Origin: Candidatus Guanabacterium sedimentis
Lineage (GTDB): Bacteria > Acidobacteriota > B3-B38 > Guanabaribacteriales > B3-B38
DNA length: 44,788 bases
Reading direction: 5' to 3'
NCBI GenBank assembly: GCA_902505605.1
Contig: CABWKN010000119.1
Coordinates: 1 to 44,788, forward strand
The stretch's first letter is position 1, and every line of letters starts with the position of its first letter. Below the pieces are notes generated by a model. It had not been told where the DNA came from, did no database searches, and was given only the letters and a program-made list of their open reading frames with translations. The position numbers and the translations under genes are program-made. Below, one piece after another: positions 7,932 through 17,617 of the stretch.

Positions 7932-10337
7932 TTAAAGCTCCTTTTGGGTGTATTCTATCTCTTCCATGGTGACTCCTTTTCGGAGCTCTTCCATCTCTTT
8001 CATTACCTTGGCGAATTTTAAGCCCTCAGCAGCGCTAATCCACTCCAGTTGTAAGCGCTCTGGACGAACACCCTTCTTTTCCAGCTTGTCCCACAGTTTC
8101 TCCACCCGCTTCTGGGTCCAGCGATTGGCACTTATATAATGGCAGTCGGCGAAATGGCAACCGGATACCAGAACAATGGGAGCACCCAGCTTAAATGCAT
8201 GAAGTACAAACTTCTCATCCACCCTACCACTGCACATAGTCCTTATAATTCTGACACTGGGGGGATACTGAAGCCGGGAGATACCGGCAAAGTCTCCCCC
8301 TGCATAGGAGCACCAATTGCAGGCAAAAACTACCACTTTATCCTGAGGGTTCTCCCCCAGTGCGCTTTCAATCTGACTAATAATCTGTTGGTCGGTAAAG
8401 TGGCGCATGGTAATGGCACCAAAGGTGCATTCAGCCGCACAGGCGCCACAGCCGTGGCAGCTAGCTTCGATAACCCGAGCAGGGAGCTTCTTCTCCTTGT
8501 CGAATTCAATGGCGTGGTAGGGGCACACCCGAGCGCAGATACCACAAGCCTTACATAACTCCTCATCTATATGAGAGGTAATCGCCTCAATGGTGATCTT
8601 GCCGGCGCTCATTAGAATGTTTGCCCTGGATGCCGCTGCTGAAGCCTGGGTGACGCTATCTTTGATGTCTTTGGGAGCCTCAGCACAGCCGGCAAAGAAG
8701 ACCCCTTTAGTGGGAGCATCTACCGGTAGTAGCTTGGGGTGTGCTTCCATGAAGAAGCCATCCGAGGTTTGCGAGAGGGTCAGGAGCTGCCGGATAATGG
8801 GACTGTCGGAGTTGGGAACCAGTCCCACGGAGAGGATGACCATGTCCACCTCATGCTCCACTACCTTACCTTCATTCCTATCTTCTGACAGAAGGATGAG
8901 GTTCTTGGCCTCCGGGTCTTCTCTTATGTCGCCAGGGATACCTCTAATATACATTACTCCTGCAGCTTTGCTCCGTTTATAAAGGTCTTCAAATCCCTTG
9001 CCGAAAGCTCTTATATCCATATAGAAGACCTTTATCTCTACCTCGGGCCAGTGGTCCTTTATGAGAAGGGAGTCCTTGACGGTGTTCATGCAGCAAATAT
9101 TGCTGCAATAAGGGTTTCCCCTCTTTTCCGAACGGGAGCCGATGCACTGGATAAAGGCGACTCTTTTAGGCAGCTGCCAGTCAGTGGGTCGGATGAGATG
9201 CCCTTCGGTGGGTCCGCCGGAGTTTATCAGCCTTTCAAACTCCAAGCTGGTGATTACATTCTCAAAGCGGGTGTAGCCGAACTCATCGAGCTCGGTGGGG
9301 TCATAGACATCCATCCCGGTGGCCACAATAACGGTTCCTACCCTAAACTCCACCTCCTTATCCTGCATATCGTAGTCGATGCACTTCAAGTCGCAAGCCT
9401 CCGCACATTTTCCACAGGCAATAGGGTTGTTGCCCAAGCAGTCCTCTAAATTTAATACAAAAGCGGAGGGCACTGCCTGAGGGAAGGGTTGATAAATCGC
9501 CTTACGCGTGGAAAGACCAAGGTCAAACTCGTTGGGCTTGGTAACCGGGCAGACTTCAAGACAATCGCTACAAGCAGTGCACTCCTTCTCGTCCACATAA
9601 CGGGCTTTGCGAAGGACCTTTATCCTGAAGTTCCCTATATACCCCTGGACATCTACCACTTCGCTGAGGGTCAGAAGCTCGATCCGGGGATGTCGACCGA
9701 CATCCGTCATCTTCGGTCCCAGTATTCAGATGGAACAGTCCATGGTGGGAAAAGTCTTGTCTATCTGAGCCATTGTCCCACCAATGCTGGGCTTTTTCTC
9801 CACCAGATATACCTGATACCCTGCATTGGCGAGGTCGAGGGAAGCCTGTATGCCGGCAATCCCACCACCAATAACCAGGGCGCTTTTGTCTACCGAGACC
9901 TCTTTCTCAATCTGAGGCTGGAGGTAGCGGGCACGAGACACCCCCATTTTTACCATATCTTTGGCTTTTTCGGTCGCTTTTTCGGGCTCGTGCATGTGGA
10001 CCCAGCTGCAGTGTTCTCTCAGGTTCACCATCTCCAGCAGGTAAGGATTGAGCCCAACTTCCTGGCAAGCGGCTCGGAAGGTTGGTTCATGCATTAAGGG
10101 GGTACAGGAGGCAACCACCACCCGGTTGAGATTGTGTTCTTTTATATGGTCTTTGATTGTTTGCTGCCCGGGCTCCGAGCAGGTATAGCGATTGGTGTTA
10201 ACAACTACTACATCCTTTAGCCCACGGGCATACTCAGCCACCGCCTCGCAATCGACGGTTCCTGAGATGTTAAGCCCACAATAGCAGACGAAAACACCAA
10301 TTCTTAGCTCTTCAGTTTCAGCCCTTTCGATTTCCAA
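7932..10337 (-). CDS. Selenocysteine-containing HdrA-MvhD fusion (in-frame TGA)
   Basis: HdrA-like flavoprotein fused to an MvhD-type domain, 801 residues if the TGA at 9726-9728 is read as selenocysteine 204. Domains in order: N-terminal HdrA domain (IGVFVCYCGLN, about 12), Rossmann FAD site ALVIGGGIAGIQASLDLA (about 154), the loop MDCSI-U-ILGPKM, a ferredoxin insert (CTACSDCLEVCP), the rest of the FAD fold, two C-terminal 4Fe-4S motifs (CKACGICARVCP, CHGCGACAAEC), and MvhD (FACNWCSYAGGD, MCSGRVD, GCHFADCHY, about 660-801). The start is TTG 10337, preceded by a strong GGGAGGT that overlaps the stop of the upstream gene. HdrA carries the flavin that splits electrons in heterodisulfide reductases; MvhD passes electrons in. 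The HdrA plus MvhD layout also recalls QmoB, but no qmoC or aprAB is nearby. An ordinary gene finder would split this gene in two. Confidence 0.9.
9688..9728 (-). promoter_or_regulatory. Selenocysteine UGA and SECIS-like hairpin in hdrA-mvhD
   Basis: On the mRNA the UGA (9728-9726) is followed after 20 bases by GGAUGUC-GGUC-GACAUCC (9705-9688), a perfect 7-bp stem with a GGUC loop. Bacterial SECIS elements lie inside the coding sequence just after the UGA, and the E. coli fdhF element also has a GGUC loop. Here the loop begins 28 bases after the UGA. No bulged U is seen, unlike fdhF. A second possible pairing, GACCGA with UCGGUC, overlaps it. Confidence 0.8.
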
Positions 10338-10342
10338 TTATC

Positions 10343-11488
10343 CTACCTCCCTAAGGCATCAGCCATAATTGAAGTCAAGTCTTTTATCTCTATTTCTAAT
10401 TCTTTTCCTATCTTGGGGTCTTTCATAGCACATTTGAAATGAATATAGCATTTAGGACAAGCGGTAATCAGCAGGTCAGCGCCTGTCTGCCTGGCGCTCT
10501 TCAAGCGGTAAGATTGTATACGCTTAGAAATAGCGTCGCAGTTCATCCAGCCGCTGGTGCCACAGCAGATGGCGTTCTGCTGGTTCCTCTCCATCTCTAC
10601 CAGGGAGAGTGCTGGGATATTGCTGAGGACCATTCTGGGTTGCTCATACATACCCAAATGTCTTCCCAATCTGCAAGGGTCTTGATAGGTTACCTTCTTG
10701 CGTGTTTTCTTAAAATTGAGTTTTCCCTGAGAAATGCTATCGATTAAAAACTCTATAATATGGAGCACCTTAAAGGGTAGCGGTCCCATATAGGCGGGGT
10801 AATCAATTTTGAAGGTGCGGTAGCATTCGGCGCAGGTGGTGATAAGAGTATGTGCTCCACTCTCTTTTATGGCATCAATGTTATGCTGAGCAAGCCTCTT
10901 AAAGTTCTCTAGGTCTCCCGCCCACAAAAGGTCATGCCCACAGCATCTTTCGTTTTTCAGCAAGACAGGCTCCACCTCCGCCCGATTTAAAATCTTTATG
11001 GCAGATTTGGCAATCCTGAGGCTATCTACCTCTAAATCGGTAAAAAAGGCATCGAAATAAGGTAGACAGCCGACAAAGTATGCCACTTCACCTTTCTCCG
11101 CAATTTGAGCCCCACGAGGGACCCAGGCCAGACGCTTCTGTTCCAAAGAAGGGGAAGTCATTATCCGCATAAGAGACTGGATTGCTCCCCCATGGGCGCA
11201 GGGAATCAAATTTCCCAGCTTTTGCCCCTCAAAGCGGGAGTTTTTGATAAATTCTTCAAACTTTACATCCGATGGGCACCTGGTTCCGCACAGGCCGCAG
11301 GTCAGGCAGGCGTAAAGTTTTTCATCCTTCAAAGTCTCTTCGTATCTTCCGGTGAGGCTGCTTATGAGAATCCTTCGGGGAGAGAATCCCCCGTTGAAGC
11401 GGGATATAGGGCACACACTGGTGCATTTACCACAATCAATGCAGTAATACGCCTGTGTTTTCTTGAGCACTTCTTCTTTCACGACCAT
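10343..11488 (-). CDS. HdrD-like iron-sulfur subunit (HdrC-HdrB fusion)
   Basis: A 381-residue HdrD-type protein. The N-terminal HdrC-like part has two 4Fe-4S motifs, CIDCGKCTSVCP (about 17) and CLTCGLCGTRCP (about 60). The rest is HdrB-like, with two CCG domains: NERCCGHDLLWAG with a later TTCAECY, and AICCGTSGWMNC with a later TACPKCY. In heterodisulfide reductases these Cys-rich motifs bind the noncubane clusters that reduce the disulfide. No membrane segments are seen, so it is expected to be cytoplasmic. ATG 11488 has GGTGAG upstream; the gene lies 18 bases after mvhD and 5 before the hdrA-mvhD start. The physiological disulfide or other acceptor cannot be told from sequence. Confidence 0.88.
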   Translation of the reverse strand: MVVKEEVLKKTQAYYCIDCGKCTSVCPISRFNGGFSPRRILISSLTGRYEETLKDEKLYACLTCGLCGTRCPSDVKFEEFIKNSRFEGQKLGNLIPCAHGGAIQSLMRIMTSPSLEQKRLAWVPRGAQIAEKGEVAYFVGCLPYFDAFFTDLEVDSLRIAKSAIKILNRAEVEPVLLKNERCCGHDLLWAGDLENFKRLAQHNIDAIKESGAHTLITTCAECYRTFKIDYPAYMGPLPFKVLHIIEFLIDSISQGKLNFKKTRKKVTYQDPCRLGRHLGMYEQPRMVLSNIPALSLVEMERNQQNAICCGTSGWMNCDAISKRIQSYRLKSARQTGADLLITACPKCYIHFKCAMKDPKIGKELEIEIKDLTSIMADALGR

Positions 11489-11506
11489 CTGAACTCACCC
11501 TTTTTG

Positions 11507-11944
11507 TTATGTTTTAATGGGAGCTAAGGGGCTTCTACCCACTTTCTTCACATCCTCAACAAACTCGTTCACAACCTGAGCAAATCTTCCCCCCTCAGCA
11601 GCAGAGACCCATTCCAGCCTCAACCTCGCCTTTTCCAGACCGAGGAGATGGATGAGCCTTTTTAACATTTCAAACCGCTCTTTAGCCTGGTAATTGCCGA
11701 ATATATAGTGGCAATCTCCGAAATGACAGCCGGAGACCATAACCCCATCTGCACCCTGTTCGAAAGCCTTGATAACGAAGGCGGGGTTTACCCTCCCAGA
11801 GCACATCACCCTTATTAGTCTGACATTGTGATGGTATTGTATTTTGCTTACCCCAGCCGTATCTGCTCCTGCATAGGAGCACCAATTACAAGCAAAAACT
11901 ACGATTTTAGGTTCAAATTCCTCTTGTTTTTTCATCTTCGCCAT
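11507..11944 (-). CDS. MvhD-like iron-sulfur electron-transfer subunit
   Basis: A 145-residue stand-alone MvhD-type protein, homologous to the C-terminal domain of the HdrA-MvhD fusion in the same operon. The conserved cysteines appear in FACNWCSYAGADTAG, VMCSGRVNP and GCHFGDCHYIFGN, and the C-terminal LEWVSAAEGGRF is shared with the paralogue. In methanogens MvhD holds a 2Fe-2S cluster and links an electron-input module to HdrA. Here no hydrogenase is present, so the donor is presumably another module. ATG 11944 has GGGAGTG a few bases upstream and follows the long HdrA by 14 bases. Confidence 0.9.
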   Translation of the reverse strand: MAKMKKQEEFEPKIVVFACNWCSYAGADTAGVSKIQYHHNVRLIRVMCSGRVNPAFVIKAFEQGADGVMVSGCHFGDCHYIFGNYQAKERFEMLKRLIHLLGLEKARLRLEWVSAAEGGRFAQVVNEFVEDVKKVGRSPLAPIKT

Positions 11945-11958
11945 GTATCACTCCCAAG

Positions 11959-14900
11959 CTATAAAGAGCCAGTCAGCATGGCTTCGACCATTTTATCAAT
12001 CTGCCGGTCGGTGAAATGCCGAGCCACTATAGCCCCGGTGGGGCAGAGCGAGGCACAGGTGCCACACCCCTTGCATAAGGCTTCATTTATGCGGGAGACA
12101 TAGTTGCCTTCAGGCGTCTCCACCAGCTCGGGGGCATGGAACTGGCACACCTCCTGGCAGTTGCCGCAGCCCCGGCAGAGGTCCTCTCGCACTACGCAGG
12201 TAGTTGGTTCCAGCTCAACAAATTCCTTGGAAGCCATCACCGCCATCTTACTCGCGGCTGCCGAAGCCTGAGCTACAGAATCGGTGATGTCCTTTGGCGA
12301 TTGAGCACAACCACATATATAAATCCCCTCGGTGGAAGTCTCTACCGGACCCAGCTTGGAGTGTCTCTCCATAAAAAATCCGTCCAGGCTGCGAGGGATC
12401 TTCAACTGTTCTTGAATTTGTTCCGCATCTACCTTTCGCGCTACCATTCCTACCGATAACACTACCAAGTCCACCGGGAGCTCTATTTCCTGATTTAAGG
12501 GGGAGAACATCCACTTGATGCTGGTCGCCCTCCCCTTTCCTATAACCTGAGGAGGATGCTCTTCATCGTATCTTAGGAAGATGACACCCTCACCTCTCGC
12601 CTTGCGGTACAGCTCTTCCACTCCTTTGCCGAATGCAATGATATCGCGATAGAGAATCACCACCTGGGCACCTTTCTCTCTAAGCTTCAATGCCTGTTTG
12701 ATAGCCACCGAACAGCAATAGCGGGAGCAATCGGGGTTGCCATCCTTTTTATTTCGTGAGCCGACACATTGAACAAAGACGATGTTTTTCGATTCTTTGT
12801 TATTGCGGGTCAGCTCGGGAGAGTCCTCCTTCAGGAGCCTCTCCATTTCCATATTAGTCATAACATTAGGAAAGGAGCTGTAGCCGAATTTCCCGGTAGG
12901 GTTAAAGAGGTCGGAGCCTATGGCTACCGCAATGGAGCCCACCTGTAGAGTGCTCGTCTTTTCTTGATGCTGAAGAGATTGCAGGGTGACTTCGAAATTA
13001 CCTACAAAGCCGTTGACCTCTTTTACCATGGTGGAGGTCAAGATATTCACCCCAGCGCTCTCCAGCTGCTTTACCTTTTCACTGATGAGCTGCTGCCCAT
13101 CATAATTTTCTTCATAGAAGGTGGACAATTCCTTAACTCTTCCCCCAAGTCTCTCTTCCTTCTCCACCAGGGTTACTTTATGCCCCAGGCGTGCCAGGTC
13201 GACAGAAGCCTGCATGCCCGTAATTCCCCCCCCTACTACCAGCATATCAGGGTTCATCGGCATTTGCCTCGATTCTAAGGGCTGCAACAAATGGCAGCGA
13301 GCCACCGCCATTCTAACTAAGTCTTTCGCTTTTTCGGTTGCTTCTTTGGGAGTGGAAGCATGCACCCAGGAGCACTGGTCTCTGATGTTGGCCATTTCAA
13401 AGAGGTATGGATTCAGGCCGGCTAAACCACAGGTCTCTCTGAAGATGGGCTCATGGGTTCTGGGAGTACAGGAGGCCACCACCACCCGGTTGAGCTGATA
13501 TTCTTTTATCTTGTACTGAATCTCCCTTTGGCTGTCATCAGAGCAGGCAAACAGCATACGGGCGGAGTAAACCACCCCAGGGAGGGTTTGTGCGAACTGA
13601 TTGACCTCTTCCACATCTACCACTCCGGCAATATTTATCCCACAATGGCATACGAAGACTCCTATTCGGGGCTCGCCAGAGGTATCTATAGGCTCTACCT
13701 CTATCTCTTTTTGGGCAATCCGGGCTCCCTCCATATGGGTAAGGGCTTTTACCGCCGTCGCCGTTCCCCAGGCTACCGAGTCGGTAATATCGCGAGGGCT
13801 ACTGCAAGAGCCGGCTATATATACCCCCGGCCGTGTTGCCTCTGTGGGATTGTGGAAATCCCTCTCTTTAAAGAAACCATAGCTATCAACCTCAATGCCC
13901 AAAATCCGAGCCACCTCCTTCGCACCTGTCGAAGGGATAGCGGCGGTGGAGAGGACAACAATATCGGCTGCTAGAGGCTCAATCCTGTTGGTCTCAGTGT
14001 TCTCCACCATTATTGTAAGGCTTCTGGTTAGAGGGTCCTCTTCCACCCGGGCAGGTCGTCCCCTTAAGAACTTGACCCCTTCTACCTCCTCTGCCCGAAG
14101 GAACAGCTCCTGGAACCCCTTACCATAGGTTCGAAGGTCCATATACAATATGGAGATCTCCTTTATATCCGGGTCGTGGGTTTTAGCCAGCAGCGCACAC
14201 TTTATTGAGTTAGTGCAACAATAGACCGAGCAATAAGGATAACCATCTCCCTTAGCCATACGGGAACCAACACATTGGATAAAAACGATTTTACGAGGTG
14301 TTTTAGAATCGGAGGGACGGATAATATGCCCTCCGGTAGGACCGGTGGCGCTGAGTAAACGCTCAAATTCCAGTCCGGTAAGCACGTTTGCATATTGCCC
14401 GTAACCATAATTTTTTAAAGCAGTAGGCTTAAGCTGTGAAAAACCGGTAGCAACAACGATCGCTCCTACATTGATGGTTCTCTCTTCGTCATTTTGGTTG
14501 TAGTCTATAGCTTGAGCTTCACAAACTCTAGCACAGAGCCCGCATTTCCCCTTAAGAATCATAGTGCAGTGTTCAGGATCTATGGTATACACTGGGGGTA
14601 CCCCCTGAGGGAAGTAAATATAGATGGCTTTTCTTTTTGCCAAGCCTAATTCGAAATCATCGGAGACCTTAATGGGGCATTTCTCAGCACAGATTCCGCA
14701 GGCAGTGCAGACATCCTCTTTTACATAGCGAGCTTTTTTCAGATATTGTACCCGAAAATTCCCCTCTTCTCCTTCAACTTTGGTTGGCTGACATAGAGTT
14801 AACAGCTCTATATTGGGATGTCGACCGACATCCAGCATTCGGGGTCCAAGGATTCAGGTAGCGCAATCCATAGAGGGGAAGGTTTTATCAAGCTGAGCCA

Positions 14901-15018
14901 TCCTCCCCCCTAAGCTGGGGCTGCGTTCCATAAGGTAAACCTTGACCCCGGCGTTAGCTAAGTCAAGGGCAGCCTGCATGCCGGCTACCCCACCTCCGAT
15001 AACCAAAACACCTTTCAT
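11959..15018 (-). CDS. Selenocysteine-containing double HdrA (in-frame TGA)
   Basis: A 1019-residue protein made of two HdrA units, if the TGA at 14854-14856 is selenocysteine 55. The first unit starts directly at the FAD site ([20 protein letters not shown]), has the loop MDCAT-U-ILGPRM, then a ferredoxin insert ([12 protein letters not shown] at about 104; CGLCARVC at about 159). From about residue 450 comes an HdrA N-terminal domain ([20 protein letters not shown]), then a second FAD site ([17 protein letters not shown], about 600). Two C-terminal 4Fe-4S motifs follow ([23 protein letters not shown]). The second unit lacks the CxxC/CxxU loop. Tandem HdrA proteins are known as BamE-type subunits in anaerobic aromatic degraders. 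The start is ATG 15018, 57 bases after the korC stop. Gene finders would begin it at 14838 and miss the first 60 residues. Confidence 0.9.
14816..14856 (-). promoter_or_regulatory. Selenocysteine UGA and SECIS-like hairpin in double hdrA
   Basis: The UGA (14856-14854) is followed after exactly 20 bases by the same 18-nt hairpin as in the fusion gene, GGAUGUC-GGUC-GACAUCC (14833-14816). The codons just before and after the hairpin differ between the two genes (ACG against CUG before, CGG against AAU after the CCC), while every third position inside it is identical. Confidence 0.8.
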
Positions 15019-15075
15019 CTTTATCTCTACCGTTTCTTTGAATAATAAGAAGCTCTCTCGATGTTCCCAGGAGTG

Positions 15076-15639
15076 CTAATTATCTTTTTTCTCTGCTCCT
15101 AGAATATTCTGGGCGTATTGGCGACCCTCAGACAGAGCTTTCAAGTTTAACTCCTCAGTCCCTTTAGGGACAGAGGTAGCTACTGCCTGCTCCATGGCCT
15201 CAAAGCTGACCGCCCGGGTTATTTCGGCAAAGAAACCGAGCATCACGATGTTAGCTACTATCTTTCTCCCCATCTTTTCGGCAAGCCGAGTAGCGGGTAT
15301 GGAAAACATGGTCATTTTCTTTTTGGTCTTTTTTGGTGTAACCAGGTCCTCGTCAATTATCAGAATACCACTCTCTTTAAGTTCAGGGAGGAACTTGTCA
15401 TAAGCTTCTTGAGACATAGAAACCAGAATATCGGGATTGGTCACATAGGGGTAAAAGATTCCTCCATCAGCTATAACAACCTGCGAACTGCAGGCACCCC
15501 CACGAGATTCCGGGCCGTAGGACTGCACCATGGTGGAGTTTTTCCCACTGTAAATAGAGGCAGCTTTCCCCAGGATATAGCCTAAGAGGATAATCCCCTG
15601 CCCACCATAGCCGGTTAGCTTTATCTCCTGTCGGCTCAT
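15076..15639 (-). CDS. korC: 2-oxoacid:ferredoxin oxidoreductase, gamma subunit
   Basis: Gamma subunit (187 residues) of a four-subunit 2-oxoacid:ferredoxin oxidoreductase, with the family motifs LTGYGGQGIILLGYILGKAA at the N-terminus and SYGPESRGGACSSQVV. KorC helps bind coenzyme A and forms the complex with KorABD. The start ATG overlaps the stop of korB by four bases, which indicates translational coupling. After its TAG stop the same frame stays open into the double hdrA gene. Confidence 0.92.
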   Translation of the reverse strand: MSRQEIKLTGYGGQGIILLGYILGKAASIYSGKNSTMVQSYGPESRGGACSSQVVIADGGIFYPYVTNPDILVSMSQEAYDKFLPELKESGILIIDEDLVTPKKTKKKMTMFSIPATRLAEKMGRKIVANIVMLGFFAEITRAVSFEAMEQAVATSVPKGTEELNLKALSEGRQYAQNILGAEKKDN

Positions 15640-16466
15640 TTCCTCTCTCCTACCACTTTAGCCAGCCCCTCTGTTAGAAAGGTGTGATAATCGGGGCGTT
15701 CTACATCGATGAATTTACCTACTACGATTTTTGTTTGGAAACCGATGTCAGCCTCCTTGGGGTCAGCCCCATGCCTTATGATGCTGTTATCGTGATAGAA
15801 TTTCATCTGATCCAAGCCATCGCCCAAGCGGTTTCGTCGGGCATAAGAGGTAGGACAGGGGGAGATTATCTCGATAAAGCTGAAGCCTTTCTTCTGGAGG
15901 GCTTCGGTCATTGATTTGGTCAACCTTCTTAGGTGCAGAGCAGTCCACCTAGCTACATAGACTGCTCCACTGGCAGCTGCCAGATAGACCAGATTGAAGG
16001 GCCGTTCGAAGTTACCATAAGGGGAGGTGGTAGCCTTAGCATAAAGGGGGGTGGTGGGTCCTACTTGCCCTCCAGTCATACCATAGAGGAAGTTGTTGAC
16101 GCAGATTACAGTCATATTGATATTACGCCGTGCAGCATGGATAAGATGGTTTCCGCCAATGGCAATAAGGTCACCATCCCCGCTGTACACCACCACCTTC
16201 AACTCCGGATTAGCTAAAGCCAGACCGGTGGCAAAGGGTATCGCCCTTCCGTGGGTGGTATGAAAGGAATCGAGATTTATGTAACCGGCTACCCTCCCAG
16301 TACACCCAATTCCTGAAACCACAACTACTTTATTCAGGTCCAAGCCCGAATCTTCCAGAGCCATAATGAAGCAGGATACCGAACTTCCTAAACCACAACC
16401 GGGGCACCAGATGTGAGGGATACGGTCCTCCCTTAAGAGATAATCCATGGGATGCTTCTCATTCAT
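15636..16466 (-). CDS. korB: 2-oxoacid:ferredoxin oxidoreductase, beta subunit (TPP-binding)
   Basis: Beta subunit (276 residues) that binds thiamine pyrophosphate and a 4Fe-4S cluster. It shows WCPGCGLGSSV near residue 20, the TGRVAGYINLDSFHTTHGRA region, and the TPP motif starting GDGD (about 94) and ending at VNNFLYGMTGGQ. The enzyme decarboxylates a 2-oxoacid oxidatively to the acyl-CoA and reduces ferredoxin. Sequence resembles 2-oxoglutarate enzymes, but 2-oxoisovalerate cannot be excluded. The start ATGA overlaps the korA stop and the end overlaps korC. Confidence 0.94.
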   Translation of the reverse strand: MNEKHPMDYLLREDRIPHIWCPGCGLGSSVSCFIMALEDSGLDLNKVVVVSGIGCTGRVAGYINLDSFHTTHGRAIPFATGLALANPELKVVVYSGDGDLIAIGGNHLIHAARRNINMTVICVNNFLYGMTGGQVGPTTPLYAKATTSPYGNFERPFNLVYLAAASGAVYVARWTALHLRRLTKSMTEALQKKGFSFIEIISPCPTSYARRNRLGDGLDQMKFYHDNSIIRHGADPKEADIGFQTKIVVGKFIDVERPDYHTFLTEGLAKVVGERK

Positions 16467-17617
16467 TTCAATATATTCCTTATCGCTTGGAAGATATCCC
16501 TAGGGTCGTGGATGTGTCCGCCAGGATGAGAAACCAAGGTGACCTTGGTCTTCCCTTTAACACAGCGCTCCACCTCGTAGACTATCTGTCCGCAGTTAAT
16601 CTCGGGTACCACGAAGCCAGCGACCTTGCTTGCCAGCTGGTAGACCCTTTTCTCCGGGAAGGGCCAGACAGTTATCAGCTTCACCATTCCTACCTTTATC
16701 CCCTCTTTCTCCGCTAGCTCAATCGCCCTGAAAGAGGTTCGGGCGGAAATACCGTAGGAGAGCACAATCACCTCGGCATCTTCGGTGTTTGTCTCCTCAA
16801 TCTCGATGATTTTTTCGGCGTTTTTTCTTATCTTATTTACTAGGCGAGGCACCAGTTTTTTTTGGGCTTCTGCATCGACTACCGGATATCCCTTCTCATC
16901 ATGGGTGAGCCCGGTAACATGGATGCGGTAGCCCTCGCCAGCAGCCACCATCTGTGGGACAAGGTCTTCATCAGGTTTATAAGGAAGGTATTCCTCCGCA
17001 GGACCGGTGTATTTTCTTCTGGGGTACACCTCTATTTCTTCCTTAGGGGGAATGACCACCTTTTCAGACATATGTCCCACCACCTCGTCACCCATAACCA
17101 GCGCCGGCACCCGATACATCTCGGAGAGGTTAAACGCCTTTATGGTGAAGTCGAACAGCTCCTGCGGTGAGGAAGGAGACAGAGCTATTATCTCGTAATC
17201 CCCATGGGAGCCCCACCGAGCTTGCATCATGTCCTGCTGCCCTAGCACTGTAGGCAGCCCGGTGGACGGACCCCCTCGCTGCATATTCACCACCACGCAG
17301 GGGGTTTCCGTCATTGCACCCAGGCCTATATTTTCCTGCATGAGGCTGAAGCCGGGACCAGAGGTGCAGGTCATAGATTTCACGCCTGCCCAGGAGGCAC
17401 CCAAAATGGCGGCCATAGAGCCCAGTTCGTCTTCCATCTGGATGTATATTCCATCTACTTCGGGAAATCTCTCTGATATCCGTTCAGCGATCTCGGAGGC
17501 GGGGGTTATGGGGTAACCAGCGAAGAACCTGCACCCGGCGGCGATGGCACCTTCAGCACAAGCGAAATCGCCATTCATAAAGTGTTCCCCGGTGAGAATC
17601 TCTCTATCCTTGATCAT
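16463..17617 (-). CDS. korA: 2-oxoacid:ferredoxin oxidoreductase, alpha subunit
   Basis: Alpha subunit (384 residues) carrying the pyrimidine-binding and substrate part: GYPITPASEIAERI (about 35), MEDELGSMAAILGASWAG, TSGPGFSLMQENIGLG and MQRGGPSTGLPT. The C-terminal domain has the VVPEINCGQI motif found in KorA. The start at 17617 (MIKDREILTG) is chosen over an upstream in-frame codon because GGAGG lies just before it; it overlaps the end of the ferredoxin subunit gene by 14 bases. Confidence 0.93.
   Translation of the reverse strand: MIKDREILTGEHFMNGDFACAEGAIAAGCRFFAGYPITPASEIAERISERFPEVDGIYIQMEDELGSMAAILGASWAGVKSMTCTSGPGFSLMQENIGLGAMTETPCVVVNMQRGGPSTGLPTVLGQQDMMQARWGSHGDYEIIALSPSSPQELFDFTIKAFNLSEMYRVPALVMGDEVVGHMSEKVVIPPKEEIEVYPRRKYTGPAEEYLPYKPDEDLVPQMVAAGEGYRIHVTGLTHDEKGYPVVDAEAQKKLVPRLVNKIRKNAEKIIEIEETNTEDAEVIVLSYGISARTSFRAIELAEKEGIKVGMVKLITVWPFPEKRVYQLASKVAGFVVPEINCGQIVYEVERCVKGKTKVTLVSHPGGHIHDPRDIFQAIRNILK

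Noticed and set aside
7932-10337. QmoB as the identity of the HdrA-MvhD fusion
   Set aside because: Domain order is similar, but there is no qmoA/qmoC pair or sulfate-reduction gene nearby, and the operon is built around KorABCD.
13453-13974. 173-codon plus-strand frame inside the double hdrA gene
   Set aside because: It is antisense to a strongly conserved gene and shows no family of its own; the same holds for the other plus-strand frames between 8 and 17 kb.
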